The notes: generated by a model from the letters alone, not told the origin. A stretch of DNA of 64,000 bases from Flavobacterium sp. KACC 22761 (GCF_034058155.1 NZ_CP139148.1:4712001-4776000), one strand, 5' to 3'; shown: positions 16,625 through 26,116, counted from the stretch's first letter. Numbers and translations are program-made.

Positions 16625-18043
16625 ATGAAAAATCATATAACCAAAATCGTGGTCTTCGCCATTCTGATCACGACCTTAATATCCTGTAAGGTATCAAAGG
16701 ATATTGAAACACCAAAAGATGCATTTCCTGAGAATTTCAGGAATGCAGCTGTTTTAAAAGATACGGCTAGCATCGGTGATTTGGAATGGAAAAATTTCTA
16801 TACCGAAAAAGATATTGTACAGCTAATTGACAGCGCAATTGCCCGAAACAACGATTTGCAGATTGCTGCTAAAAATATTGAAATTGCACAATACCGATTC
16901 ACACAGTCAAAATGGGGAAATGTGCCTCAAGTTAACTTGGGTATAAATGCAAGTTCAAGCAATCCTTCAGACAATAGTTTTACTGGAATGAATTTGAATC
17001 AAGCTTTAGGTGCAAAACATATTGACGATTTCTCTGCAGGAGCAACACTTTCTTGGGAAGCTGATATTTGGGGAAAAATCAAAAACCAGAAAAAAGGCGC
17101 TTTTGCTGCATATCTTCAATCTGAAGAAGTGAAAAAAGCATTGCAGACTAATATTGTTGCCAATGTTTCAAGAGGATATTACAATCTTTTGATGTTGGAC
17201 GCTCAGCTTGATATTGCAAGACAAAATGTGAAATTGAATGACAGCACAACCAATATCATCAAATTAAAATATGATGCAGGTCAAACCACTTCATTAGCAA
17301 TTCAACAATCGGAAGCACAGAAATTAAATTCGGAGCAACTAATTCCGTTATTGGAACAAAATATTGCCATTCAGGAAAATGCTTTGAGTGTTTTGACGGG
17401 TTCTTTTCCTTCTTCAAAACAAAGAACAGCTTTACTAAATTCAGTTGCAATTCAAAACAATAATGCTGTTGGAATTCCAGCTTCATTAGTAAGCAGAAGA
17501 CCAGATGTAAAAAGTGCTGAATTGGCTTTAAAAATCGCCAATGCTAATGTTGGAATCACAAAAGCCGATTTATATCCGACATTGAGAATTACAGCTCAAG
17601 GCGGTGTAAATTCTTTTGAAACCAGCACTTGGTTCAATATTCCAGCTTCGCTTTTTGGAACTGTAGCAGGAGGTTTGACACAACCTTTATTGAACAATAA
17701 AAGACTAAAAACGCAATATAATATTGCTGTCGCAGAAAGAGAAAAAGCAGTTATCAATTTCAGACAATCGGTTTTGATTGCTGTGAGCGAAGTTGCTGAT
17801 GCTTTAATTGTAACCGAGAAATTACAACAACAAGAAACTTTTCTTCAACAAAAAGTAAAAACGTTGCAACAAGCGATTAAAAATGCCAATTTGCTTTTCA
17901 AAAACGGTATGGCAGAATATCTTGAAGTTTTAACTGCACAAGCTAATCTATTACAAAGCGAATTAGAATTAGCAGACATAAAAAGACAACAATTAACAGC
18001 CAATACTGAATTGTATCGCGCACTCGGCGGAGGCTGGAAATAA
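16625..18043 (+). CDS. Outer membrane factor lipoprotein (NodT/OprM type)
   Basis: A 472-aa TolC-like channel with a lipobox (FAILITTLISC, Cys21). Two OEP repeats are visible: the first with NDLQIAAKNIEIAQYRFTQS, the second with RRPDVKSAELALKIANANVG, YPTLRITAQGG and a long C-terminal coiled coil ending AELYRALGGGWK-like. It forms the outer membrane exit of the tripartite pump encoded just upstream. The 0.2-kb gap to the pump gene holds an inverted repeat but no obvious new promoter, so it is probably the last gene of the same operon. Confidence 0.92.
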   Translation: MKNHITKIVVFAILITTLISCKVSKDIETPKDAFPENFRNAAVLKDTASIGDLEWKNFYTEKDIVQLIDSAIARNNDLQIAAKNIEIAQYRFTQSKWGNVPQVNLGINASSSNPSDNSFTGMNLNQALGAKHIDDFSAGATLSWEADIWGKIKNQKKGAFAAYLQSEEVKKALQTNIVANVSRGYYNLLMLDAQLDIARQNVKLNDSTTNIIKLKYDAGQTTSLAIQQSEAQKLNSEQLIPLLEQNIAIQENALSVLTGSFPSSKQRTALLNSVAIQNNNAVGIPASLVSRRPDVKSAELALKIANANVGITKADLYPTLRITAQGGVNSFETSTWFNIPASLFGTVAGGLTQPLLNNKRLKTQYNIAVAEREKAVINFRQSVLIAVSEVADALIVTEKLQQQETFLQQKVKTLQQAIKNANLLFKNGMAEYLEVLTAQANLLQSELELADIKRQQLTANTELYRALGGGWK

Positions 18044-18188
18044 TACCTATACCCGTTAATTATTTATTTTTTGAGATGAAAACGCTGTGAGACTTTTTAG
18101 TTTCATGGCGTTTTTTTATTTAACCGCAAAGGGCGCAATCCCGATAACTATCGGGATACGCAAAAGACACAAAAGCTTTTTGGAATTT

Positions 18189-18360
18189 CTCGCAAAGTCG
18201 CGAAGTCGCAAAGTTATTAAGTATTTATTTCACGCAGATTCTGCAGATTTAAGCAGATTAATTTTTAAAGATATAAAAAAATTATCTGCTCAAATTCGCT
18301 TAAATCTTTTTTAAATCTGCGTGAAAAATAAATCTTCGCGTCTTTGCGACTTTGCGAGAG
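18189..18360. repeat. Nested inverted repeats between operons
   Basis: Outer arms: CTCGCAAAGTCGCGAAGTCG at 18189 onward and the near-complement near 18333-18358. Inner arms: TTTCACGCAGATT and AATCTGCGTGAAA. It shares the CGCAAAGTCGC word with the 6896-6970 element. No gene is seen in 18044-18427. Confidence 0.7.
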
Positions 18361-18427
18361 CTATTAATCTACCTTGCATCTAACAAAAAACTTATCTAAT
18401 TTTAATCTTTCGCAAAAACAGAAATAA

Positions 18428-19033
18428 ATGACATCTGACCAACAGAATTACCTCAACAATCTAAAATTATATTTCGAAAGTTACGCTCCGATCTCTGAAA
18501 GGTCATGGAAATTGATTGAAAACCTGACCTATTTCCAGACCATCAAAAAAGGAGAAATATTACTCGAAAATGGGGAAATCTGTAAAAATCTTTATTTTAT
18601 TGCAAAAGGAATTCTACGAACTTTTATTACAGACGAACAAGGAAATTTCTATAACAAAAACCTTTTTTTCGAAAACAAACTTGCCTGTTCTAAAGTCTCA
18701 TCAATACTGCAAACTCCTTCGAGCTTTACAATCGAAGCTTTAGAAGATTGCATTTTAATCACTCTCGATTACAAAAAATATACGCAGTTGATTAACGAAA
18801 ATGATGATCTTAAAACTTTCTATATTGCCTATTTGGAAAAAAACTGGATTATTGAAAAAGAACAGCGAGAGATTGCTCTGGTTATGCAAAATGCAACTGA
18901 AAGATATTTGAGTTTCTTAGAGAAACATCCGACTGTTGCAGATCGAATTCCGTTATTGCATATTGCCTCGCATTTAGGCATTACGCCAACACAATTAAGC
19001 CGAATCAGAAAAAATCTTGAAAAAGTTTTGTAA
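18428..19033 (+). CDS. Crp/Fnr-family transcriptional regulator
   Basis: A 201-aa protein. An N-terminal cyclic-nucleotide-binding-like barrel (KKGEILLENGEICKNLYFIA, then KGILRTF) is followed by the dimer helix and a C-terminal helix-turn-helix (LHIASHLGITPTQLSRIRK). The phosphate-binding residues of true cAMP-binding CRP are not evident, as is common in Bacteroidota members, so the signal is unknown. It stands directly before an acetyltransferase gene that has its own promoter. Confidence 0.9.
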   Translation: MTSDQQNYLNNLKLYFESYAPISERSWKLIENLTYFQTIKKGEILLENGEICKNLYFIAKGILRTFITDEQGNFYNKNLFFENKLACSKVSSILQTPSSFTIEALEDCILITLDYKKYTQLINENDDLKTFYIAYLEKNWIIEKEQREIALVMQNATERYLSFLEKHPTVADRIPLLHIASHLGITPTQLSRIRKNLEKVL

Positions 19034-19070
19034 ATCAACATATGTAAAGGCTTTCCTCACATTGCCCATT

Positions 19071-19078
19071 TATCTTTG
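19071..19078 (+). promoter_or_regulatory. -7 box of the acetyltransferase gene
   Basis: TATCTTTG is a perfect match to TAnnTTTG and lies 26 bases before the ATG at 19105. Confidence 0.5.
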
Positions 19079-19104
19079 TTTTATAATTAAAATTTGACAT
19101 TAAA

Positions 19105-19845
19105 ATGAACAATATAAAACTCATAAAAGATAATATTGACAATCTTACCACGCTTTGGAAAACTGTTGCCACTCCTCTCCTTTCTTATCATAAAAACGAT
19201 CCGTTTCAATTCAGTCAGATAAAAAACTCTGGCTGGCCAAACCGATTATGGTTTCGCGAAGATATCACTGAAGAAAATCTTCCGCAAATTTTTGAAATTA
19301 TTAAAGACCATTCAGGTTTGGTGATTCCGTATTGGGATATTTTCGGAAGTAATTCAAATGAGATTTTTGAAAAAAACGGATTTGAAATTCGAAACCAACT
19401 TGTAGCGATGGCTTTAAAATTGGATGAAAAATTTCAACTTGAAAATAATCTTACTTTTAAAAGAGTTTTAAATGAAAAAGATTCGAAAACTTGGTCAGAT
19501 ATTTATCCGTTATCGTTTAATTATATAATCAGTAAAGAAACATTGGTACATAATTATGACAATGTAAAGTTTTATTTGGTTCATTTTGAAGAAAAACCAA
19601 TCGGAACGCTTACTCTTTTTCAAACGGAAAATATCATGGGAATTCATGGTGTAGGCGTAATTCCCGAAATGCGCAAAAGAGGTTTTGCCGAAGAAATCAT
19701 GAAATTTGCAATCAATGAAGCGATTGATGCTGATTGCGAATATGCACAGTTACAAGCGTCAGCTTTAGGAAAAAACATTTATAGCAGATTAGGTTTTAAG
19801 GATTTGTTTATCATTACGAATTACTTTTTAAGTTCCAATTTTTAG
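19105..19845 (+). CDS. GNAT-family N-acetyltransferase
   Basis: A 246-aa protein. The C-terminal half holds the GNAT core: GTLTLFQTENIMGIHGVGVI, then PEMRKRGFAEEIMKFAINEA, which contains the acetyl-CoA-binding R-x-x-G-x-A loop, and a final YAQLQASALGKNIYSRLGFK strand-helix typical of the fold. The N-terminal half is a degenerate second GNAT-like domain. The acceptor substrate is unknown. It is transcribed in the same direction as the Crp-like gene before it, but with its own -7 box. Confidence 0.88.
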   Translation: MNNIKLIKDNIDNLTTLWKTVATPLLSYHKNDPFQFSQIKNSGWPNRLWFREDITEENLPQIFEIIKDHSGLVIPYWDIFGSNSNEIFEKNGFEIRNQLVAMALKLDEKFQLENNLTFKRVLNEKDSKTWSDIYPLSFNYIISKETLVHNYDNVKFYLVHFEEKPIGTLTLFQTENIMGIHGVGVIPEMRKRGFAEEIMKFAINEAIDADCEYAQLQASALGKNIYSRLGFKDLFIITNYFLSSNF

Positions 19846-19859
19846 CATTTTATGTCAGG

Positions 19860-19936
19860 CTGAGCGAAGTCGAAGCCCCGCATTCAAAATCGACAATCTT
19901 TGTGGAATCTCTATGTGATCCTTCGACTTCGCTCAG
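19860..19936. repeat. Inverted repeat between operons
   Basis: Perfect 16-base arms (CTGAGCGAAGTCGAAG at 19860-19875 and its complement at 19921-19936). A related word, GAGCGTAGTCGAAGG, occurs at 42058 within another inverted repeat. Confidence 0.65.
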
Positions 19937-20080
19937 GAAGACAAAACTAAACATGGTAATTCCAACACAACAATAAAAAAGCCTCGAAGCTTTGTCACTT
20001 TGTCACTTTGAGCCTTTGAATTGTCTCAAATGCCCCTAAAATAGTCGGAAATACGTATTTAAATAAAAAAGTAAGAATAT

Positions 20081-20088
20081 TACATTTG
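20081..20088 (+). promoter_or_regulatory. -7 box of the DoxX-like gene
   Basis: TACATTTG matches TAnnTTTG, with TTTA about 20 bases upstream as a weak -33. The gene starts at 20127. Confidence 0.45.
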
Positions 20089-20126
20089 TAATACATTAAC
20101 TGATAACTATTTAAAAACAAAACCTC

Positions 20127-20507
20127 ATGAAAAAAGCAAAAATTATTTTTTGGACAACGACAATTCTAATTTTCTTATTTGAAGGCGTTATGCCGGCATT
20201 GACATCTCAAACAGAAATGGCTAAAGAAGGAATCAGACATTTAGGTTATCCTGAATATTTTGGGAATGCCTTAGTCGTTTTCAAAGTATTGGGCGTATTA
20301 GCATTAGTAATTCCGCAAGTTCCTAAAAATGTAAAAGAATGGGCTTACGCCGGATTCGGATTTGATTTTATATTTGCTTCCATTAGTCATTTTGCAGTTG
20401 ACGGAATGAATTTTCAAAGTTTTTTCCCGTTGATTATTCTACTGATTTTAGCAACTTCATATATCTATTATCACAAAATCGAACGCTATAAAAATATAGC
20501 CTTATAA
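20127..20507 (+). CDS. DoxX-like four-helix membrane protein
   Basis: A 126-aa inner membrane protein with four hydrophobic helices: the first within residues 4-20, then NALVVFKVLGVLALVIPQVP, a central GFGFDFIFASISHF and a final FFPLIILLILATSYIYY. The pattern fits the DoxX-like family. It starts a run of small same-strand genes (70-aa unknown, VOC, DinB, membrane protein). Its biochemical role is not known. Confidence 0.8.
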   Translation: MKKAKIIFWTTTILIFLFEGVMPALTSQTEMAKEGIRHLGYPEYFGNALVVFKVLGVLALVIPQVPKNVKEWAYAGFGFDFIFASISHFAVDGMNFQSFFPLIILLILATSYIYYHKIERYKNIAL

Positions 20508-20516
20508 CTTTTTGAA

Positions 20517-20729
20517 GTGATGATCGAGGTTTTCAAAACAAATGTTCAAGAAGTCGAACAATCTAATTTGGTTGTTGGGAAACTTCTTGAACATTTCCCA
20601 AACAGCATTATCAATTTTGATCTCGAAGACTGCGATAAAATTCTCCGTATTCATGCCTCTTCAATTTGCAATACTAGCGTGATTGAACTTGTAAATTCAT
20701 GTGGCTATCACTGCGAAGTGCTTTTATAA
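20517..20729 (+). CDS. Small hypothetical protein, ferredoxin-like fold suspected
   Basis: A 70-aa cytosolic protein starting 9 bases after the DoxX-like gene; the first or second Met could be used. The arrangement IEVFKTNV.., a helix with EQSNLVVGKLLEHFP, a strand INFDLEDCDKILRIH, a helix VIELVNSCGYHCEVLL resembles the beta-alpha-beta pattern of small heavy-metal-associated-like domains, but the CxxC metal motif is absent. Function unknown. Confidence 0.6.
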   Translation: MMIEVFKTNVQEVEQSNLVVGKLLEHFPNSIINFDLEDCDKILRIHASSICNTSVIELVNSCGYHCEVLL

Positions 20730-20807
20730 ATTCACAATTTATTGATTTACAAATTATTAACAAATAAATTTGTAAATTTAAAATACTGAATTTTAAATCG
20801 CATAAAA

Positions 20808-21182
20808 ATGAATATTCCAGCAGAACATCAAACGATAATGCCGTATCTGATTTTACAAGGCGCTTCAAAATTCAACGATTTTACAAAAAAAGTCTTTGGA
20901 GCAACTGAAACAAATACAAAATCACTACGCGGAGATGGAACCATTATGCATGCCGAAATTACTTTGAACGGAAGCACCATAATGATTACCGATGAAATAA
21001 CAGATTGGGCTAAACAAACCGCAAACTTATTTGTTTATGTTCCAAATGCTGATGAAACCTATCAAAAAGCATTAGAAAATGGCGCCAGTTCTCTAATGGA
21101 ATTAAGCGATCAAGATTATGGCCGAACTTGTGGCATAACTGATCCTTTTGGAAATGTATGGTGGATCACATCAGTAGATTGA
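20808..21182 (+). CDS. VOC/glyoxalase-superfamily protein (PhnB-like)
   Basis: A 124-aa single vicinal-oxygen-chelate domain pair. The ends are typical: IMPYLILQGASKFNDFTKKV at the start, GTIMHAEITLNGSTIMITDE in the middle, and ITDPFGNVWWITS at the C terminus, the PhnB-like signature. It probably binds a small ligand or metal as a dimer. It lies in a group with the DinB gene (21-base gap), where both may respond to stress; the substrate is not known. Confidence 0.85.
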   Translation: MNIPAEHQTIMPYLILQGASKFNDFTKKVFGATETNTKSLRGDGTIMHAEITLNGSTIMITDEITDWAKQTANLFVYVPNADETYQKALENGASSLMELSDQDYGRTCGITDPFGNVWWITSVD

Positions 21183-21203
21183 TCAACTTTTAAAATCAAT
21201 ACT

Positions 21204-21713
21204 ATGAAAACCGAAGTACAAAAAAATATTGTTGAAACATTCAAAAAATTAAATGAAACCCTTGCTTCTTTTTCGGAAGAAGAATTAAATACAGTTCCAT
21301 ATAAAGACAGTTGGACAGCGGGACAAACTGCTCAACACATTATTTTGGCCTGTTCAGGCTATCCCGAATTATTTGCAGGAAAAACCGAAAAAACAATTCG
21401 AAAATATCAGGAATTTGTACCGCAACTGGAAAGCATTTTTTTAAATTTTACTACAAAAATGAATGCTCCAGATTTCCTAAAACCTGAAAATAAGGAGTAT
21501 AACAAAAAATCGCTAACTTTAGCATTTCAGAATATCGAATCGGATTTACTTACGGCAACTGAAAATTATGACCTTACCGTAACCTGTGAGGATTTTCAAG
21601 TTCCAGGTTTTGATAAATTCACCATTTTTGAGTGGATCAATTTTGCTCTCGTTCATACGCAAAGGCATACACATCAATTAAACTCGATTTACAAAATGCT
21701 GACCAAAATATAA
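21204..21713 (+). CDS. DinB-like four-helix bundle protein
   Basis: A 169-aa protein with the DinB-like (DUF664/YfiT) pattern. The metal-binding histidines are visible in AGQTAQHIILACSGYPELF and in the C-terminal ALVHTQRHTHQLNSI. Members are metal-dependent enzymes, often thiol transferases, and some are damage-induced. The specific reaction is unknown. It is likely co-transcribed with the VOC gene upstream. Confidence 0.82.
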   Translation: MKTEVQKNIVETFKKLNETLASFSEEELNTVPYKDSWTAGQTAQHIILACSGYPELFAGKTEKTIRKYQEFVPQLESIFLNFTTKMNAPDFLKPENKEYNKKSLTLAFQNIESDLLTATENYDLTVTCEDFQVPGFDKFTIFEWINFALVHTQRHTHQLNSIYKMLTKI

Positions 21714-21747
21714 TTTTAAGCTTCAAATCAACCAAAAACAGATCTAT

Positions 21748-22215
21748 ATGAAATCAAAAAGCGGAGCCATTTTTATTACAGGATTAATTGCCGGAACTCT
21801 TGACGTTGTTGCTGCAATTACCATTTATGCTGGAATTCTCGACAAAACCACAGGAGTTAAAATTTTACAATCTATTGCAAGTGGCATCTTTAAAAAAGAA
21901 GCTTACTCGGGAGGTTCGCAAATGGCATTATACGGACTATTATTGCATTATTTTATAGCTTTTACTTTTACTTGGTTTTATTTTATGATTTATCCTTATT
22001 TTTCATTTTTGAAAAAAAACACCCTAGTATCTGGAATTATTTACGGTGTTTTTGTTTGGATTATAATGAATCTTGTAGTTCTTCCGGTTGTATTTCCTGT
22101 TTTGCCAGAAAAACATTTAGATTTTCCGTTATTCTTGTCTATGATAATTTTGATTTGCTGTATCGGAACTCCGATAGCCTTTCTTCATAAAAAATATCTA
22201 TCGTTGCGACAATAG
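21748..22215 (+). CDS. Four-helix integral membrane protein, unknown
   Basis: A 155-aa protein with about four membrane spans: GAIFITGLIAGTLDVVAAIT, YGLLLHYFIAFTFTWFYFMI, VSGIIYGVFVWIIMNLVVLP and LFLSMIILICCIGTPIAFLH. The glycine-rich first helix and the length recall the YagU/DUF1440 type, though I hold that loosely. It is the last gene of its cluster and is followed by a bidirectional terminator. Confidence 0.6.
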   Translation: MKSKSGAIFITGLIAGTLDVVAAITIYAGILDKTTGVKILQSIASGIFKKEAYSGGSQMALYGLLLHYFIAFTFTWFYFMIYPYFSFLKKNTLVSGIIYGVFVWIIMNLVVLPVVFPVLPEKHLDFPLFLSMIILICCIGTPIAFLHKKYLSLRQ

Positions 22216-22237
22216 CTTCATAACAAATATGAAATTA

Positions 22238-22276
22238 AAAAAGCGAAACCAAATCAATTTTGGTTTCGCTTTTTTT
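22238..22276. terminator. Bidirectional intrinsic terminator
   Basis: A 13-bp stem, AAAAAGCGAAACC with GGTTTCGCTTTTT, has A's on one side and T's on the other. It serves both the plus-strand gene ending at 22215 and the minus-strand gene ending at 22293. Confidence 0.85.
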
Positions 22277-22292
22277 GTTTTGAAGAACACTC

Positions 22293-22460
22293 TTAACGAG
22301 TCACTTTTAACTTTCCAATTATTATTGTTATAAAAGTTAAAATCAAAAATACAACGAAAAAAGCCTGCCCAATAAAAGAGGGATCATTTCCAATTTCTCC
22401 AAAACCTAAAATTCCAGCTATAACTGCTAGAACAATAAAAGTAATAGTCCAATGTGTCAT
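22293..22460 (-). CDS. DUF1328-like small membrane protein
   Basis: A 55-aa protein with two hydrophobic helices: ITFIVLAVIAGILGFGEIGN, then AFFVVFLILTFITIIIG. The helix-GFG(x)I-helix plan and the size match the DUF1328/YtjA family of small inner membrane proteins. The ATG at 22460 follows an AT-rich leader. Function unknown. Confidence 0.65.
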   Translation of the reverse strand: MTHWTITFIVLAVIAGILGFGEIGNDPSFIGQAFFVVFLILTFITIIIGKLKVTR

Positions 22461-22714
22461 AATGCATTTTTTATTGTTAATATTTTAACGGATTTTTAAT
22501 CTTGCTCAAATTTCGTTTTCTAGTCTAAAATTAATTATCTCTAAAAATTATTTTTATAATACAATAAGCTATAAATGAAGTTACTACACTAATTTTAGAA
22601 TTCTTTTTTACTCTTACAAAATTCCCATGCCGATGCAATTGAGTTAATTTTTTGATCGATTGGATTAATCGTCGCTTTATTCCTAAAGTAATTTTAGATA
22701 AAATTTTTAGCATT

Positions 22715-23794
22715 ATGGAAATAGCGTCAGCTCAGGGTATAACAGCCACAAAACATGGAATTATTTTAGAAAAGACAGAGCGCACCTTTGAAGAATTAGG
22801 TGTTTTAAACCCGGCAATTTATCAAGACGGAAATACCATTCACATGTTTTACAGAGCGGCAAAAAGAGGAAATTTTTCAACTATAGGATATTGCAGATTT
22901 GAAGGACCAGAAACATTAGTCGAACGACGTACTGAACCTATTTTTGTTCCAGAATATATTTATGAAATTCATGGTGTCGAAGATCCACGAATTACCAAAA
23001 TTGATGACACATTTTATATGACGTATGTTACATACGACGGAATAAACGCTTGTGGTGCATTGGCAACATCAAAAGATTTAATTTCTTTTAAAAAGAAAGG
23101 AATCATTACTCCAAAATTTATTTTAAACGAATTTACAAACTTGATTAGAAAGCACTTACAAAATCCAAGCATTGCAAAAATATTGGCTTTCAACACCGAA
23201 AGAAATTATCCTTTGACGGAAACCATTAAGGAAAATTTATTCGTTTGGGATAAAAATGTGGTTCTTTTTCCTAAAAAAATTGACGGAAAATTCATAGCTT
23301 TACATAGATTATTTCCTTCAATTCAACTTTTTTCTTTTGAAAAGAAAAGCGAACTAACAATTGAATTCTGGAAAGACTACATCAAAAACTTACCAGACCA
23401 TATTATTCTGGAACCCAAATTTGACCATGAAACCAGTCATATTGGTCCAGGTGCCCCGCAAATTGAAACCAAAGATGGATGGCTCTTGATTTACCATGCC
23501 GCCGAAAAACGTGAAAAAGGTTTAGTATATCATGCCTGTGTCGCTTTGTTGGATCTTGATAATCCTGCAAAAGTACTGGCTAGATTAGCAAAACCTATTA
23601 TCACGCCATCAGAATATTATGAACGACACGGTTATGTAAATTATGTGGTTTTTCCAACCGGGACAGCCATTTTTGATAACCAGCTCTATATTTATTACGG
23701 TGCCGCCGATGACAAAATTGCGGTGGCCTCATTGAACTTGAACGACTTATTAACTGAATTAAAACAGAATCCCCATGAAGACGATATCAAATAA
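22715..23794 (+). CDS. GH130-family glycoside phosphorylase/hydrolase
   Basis: A five-bladed beta-propeller enzyme of about 359 aa. Family landmarks: LNPAIYQDGNTIHMFYRAAK, the catalytic-acid motif GVEDPRITKIDDTFYMTYV, and HIGPGAPQIETKDGWLLIYH toward the C terminus. GH130 enzymes split beta-mannosides by phosphorolysis or hydrolysis. I chose the ATG at 22715 because it starts MEIASAQGITATKHG; the frame is open further up but the added residues look non-native. The last 20 bases overlap the next gene, a glycosyltransferase, so the two are translationally coupled and likely handle the same mannosidic or storage glycan. Confidence 0.85.
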   Translation: MEIASAQGITATKHGIILEKTERTFEELGVLNPAIYQDGNTIHMFYRAAKRGNFSTIGYCRFEGPETLVERRTEPIFVPEYIYEIHGVEDPRITKIDDTFYMTYVTYDGINACGALATSKDLISFKKKGIITPKFILNEFTNLIRKHLQNPSIAKILAFNTERNYPLTETIKENLFVWDKNVVLFPKKIDGKFIALHRLFPSIQLFSFEKKSELTIEFWKDYIKNLPDHIILEPKFDHETSHIGPGAPQIETKDGWLLIYHAAEKREKGLVYHACVALLDLDNPAKVLARLAKPIITPSEYYERHGYVNYVVFPTGTAIFDNQLYIYYGAADDKIAVASLNLNDLLTELKQNPHEDDIK

Positions 23795-26045
23795 ATCGAA
23801 AATAGTTTTTCTTTCCACGTTCCCTCCAACACAATGCGGAATAGCAACTTATACACAAGATACTATTAAAGGAATTACCAATGTTTTTGGCAAATCAATA
23901 ACTTGTGAAATTTGCGAATTGGTCGACAAACCAAAAGAAAATCCTACCCAAGCTTATACTTTGAACACTAAAAACCGAGAAGAATATGCTCAAGTAGCGG
24001 AGGAAATCAACAAAGATCAAGATGTAAAATTGGTTCATATTCAACATGAATTTGGTTTATTTGGCGGTAATTATGGAGATCATCTTCTTGATTTCTTAAA
24101 CGCAATTAAAAAACCTTTGACCTTTACTTTTCACAGTGTTATTCCAAACCCTAATAATGAATTAAAAACATTCGTAAAATTGCTTTTGAGCTACAGCAAT
24201 TCGGTTTTTGTAATGACAAATAAGTCAAGAGAAATTTTGATGAACGACTATGATATTCCAGAAGCAATAATTACGACAATGCACCACGGAACGCATATTG
24301 TAGTTTATGAAACTCCTCATCAAGCAAAAGCAAAATTCAATATTCAGGATCGATTGGTATTATCTACTTTCGGACTGTTAGGAGAAGGAAAAAATATTGA
24401 AACTGGTTTGCATGCATTAGCAAAAATCATTGAAAAAGAACCAAATGTTCTTTATCTGATTATCGGAAGAACACATCCAAATTTAATCGTTGATGGTGTT
24501 GACGCTTATCGCGATAAACTAGAATCAATTGTCAAAGAATTGAAATTAGAAAACAATGTCCGATTTATAAATGAATATCTCGATACTAATGAACTTTTAG
24601 ATTATTTAAAAGCAACTGATATTTATTTATTTACCTCAAAAGATCCTAATCAAGCCGTGAGTGGCACTTTTTCTTATGCAATGAGTTGCGCTTGCCCGCT
24701 GGTGGCATCAAAAATTCCGCATACGCTAGAAGTATTAACTCCTGAATTGGGAATTTTAGTCGATATTGGAGATGTAGATCAATTTGCAGAAGCAACTCTA
24801 AAATTAATTTCTAACGAAGATTTAAGACATGAAATGGGAATTCAGGCATTTTCAAAAACTCGAGCTTTTTCATGGGAAAATTGCGCTATTACACACATGA
24901 ACACCTATAAAAAACTGTTTAAAAATGCTGCCGAAATTAAATTCAGCTATCCTGATATTCAATTGAAACACATTAAAAAATTGACCACAGATTTAGGCAT
25001 TATCCAATTCAGCAAAATTTCAATTCCAGATCTAGAATCAGGTTATACTTTAGACGATAATGCGCGTGCTTTGATCACTTTTTGCATGCATTATCAATTA
25101 ACACAAGACAAAGCAGATTTGCCATACATATTAATTTATCTGGATTTCATCGAAAGATGTCAAAAACCAAACGGCAGTTTCATCAATTATGTCGATCAAG
25201 AATATCGCGAACATATCGAACAAAATGCCGAAGTAAATCTAGAAGATTCAAATGCAAGAGCAATTTGGGCGTTAGGAATTGTGATTTCAAATGCCAATAT
25301 TCTTCCTGAAAACATTTCTAAAAAAGCAGAAAAATGTTTGTTGAATTCCTTAAAATGGGCCGAAAACATTCAGTCACCTCGTTCAATAGGTTTTGCAACA
25401 AAAGGATTGTATCACTATCATAATGCTGTTCCTAATTTATATGTAGCGGCTATTATCAATAAATTGAACACAAAACTGCTTGCCAACTATGAAGATCACG
25501 CTTCAGAAAATTGGCAATGGTTTGAAAACTATTTGACCTACGCAAACGGAATTTTACCCGAATCAATGCTTTACGCTTATCTAATTACTAATAAACCCGT
25601 GTACAAAAAAGTTGCTATGGATTCATTAAATTTTTTGTTGTCAAAAATGTTTGTCAACAAAGAGTTTAAAGTAATTTCGAATCAAGGATGGCTTCAAAAA
25701 AATTCAGTTCCGAGACAATATGGAGAACAGCCTATTGATGTTTCTTATACTATTCAGACTTTGAATGCTTTTTACAATGCATTTCAAATTCCGGAATATA
25801 AACATAAAATGAAGTCCGCTTTTAATTGGTTTTTGGGAAAAAATCATTTGGGCCAAATCATGTATAATCCAATCAGCGGCGGTGGTTACGACGGACTAGA
25901 AAAAGAAAATGTAAATCTCAACCAAGGCGCCGAATCTACAATTTGCTTTTTAACAGCGCGTTTGTTAATGGAGAATTTTGTTCATTCAGAAACCAAAGTG
26001 ATTCCGCTAATGAAAACCCGCCGTGGTATCGCAATAAATTCTTAA
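23775..26045 (+). CDS. GT4-type glycosyltransferase with C-terminal helical toroid domain
   Basis: A 756-aa two-domain protein. Residues 1-370 form a GT-B fold: FLSTFPPTQCGIATYTQDTI at the acceptor domain, HIQHEFGLFGGNYGDHLLDF, the donor-domain entry FGLLGEGKNIETGLHALAKI, and the usual late motif with Ser/Asn and Glu. Residues about 385-750 form a helical domain with YTLDDNARALITF, EDSNARAIWALGIV and GEQPIDVSYTIQTLNAFYNA, looking like an (alpha/alpha) toroid. It overlaps the GH130 gene by 20 bases. A GH130 enzyme next to such a transferase suggests synthesis and recycling of one oligosaccharide; the sugar itself is inference. Confidence 0.8.
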   Translation: MKTISNKSKIVFLSTFPPTQCGIATYTQDTIKGITNVFGKSITCEICELVDKPKENPTQAYTLNTKNREEYAQVAEEINKDQDVKLVHIQHEFGLFGGNYGDHLLDFLNAIKKPLTFTFHSVIPNPNNELKTFVKLLLSYSNSVFVMTNKSREILMNDYDIPEAIITTMHHGTHIVVYETPHQAKAKFNIQDRLVLSTFGLLGEGKNIETGLHALAKIIEKEPNVLYLIIGRTHPNLIVDGVDAYRDKLESIVKELKLENNVRFINEYLDTNELLDYLKATDIYLFTSKDPNQAVSGTFSYAMSCACPLVASKIPHTLEVLTPELGILVDIGDVDQFAEATLKLISNEDLRHEMGIQAFSKTRAFSWENCAITHMNTYKKLFKNAAEIKFSYPDIQLKHIKKLTTDLGIIQFSKISIPDLESGYTLDDNARALITFCMHYQLTQDKADLPYILIYLDFIERCQKPNGSFINYVDQEYREHIEQNAEVNLEDSNARAIWALGIVISNANILPENISKKAEKCLLNSLKWAENIQSPRSIGFATKGLYHYHNAVPNLYVAAIINKLNTKLLANYEDHASENWQWFENYLTYANGILPESMLYAYLITNKPVYKKVAMDSLNFLLSKMFVNKEFKVISNQGWLQKNSVPRQYGEQPIDVSYTIQTLNAFYNAFQIPEYKHKMKSAFNWFLGKNHLGQIMYNPISGGGYDGLEKENVNLNQGAESTICFLTARLLMENFVHSETKVIPLMKTRRGIAINS

Positions 26046-26084
26046 ATTTACAGCACAGCTGACCAAAATTCAATTCAACCCTTG

Positions 26085-26116
26085 AAATCCCTTTCTCAAT
26101 GAAAGGGATTTTTTGT
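26085..26116 (+). terminator. Intrinsic terminator of the GH130/GT operon
   Basis: The stem AAATCCCTTTC (26085-26095) pairs with GAAAGGGATTT (26101-26111), with a 5-base loop followed by T's. Confidence 0.85.

Noticed and set aside
18087..18314. 75-codon plus-strand frame
   Set aside because: It is formed by inverted-repeat sequence (CGCAAAGTCGC, CACGCAGATT) and has no protein-like character.
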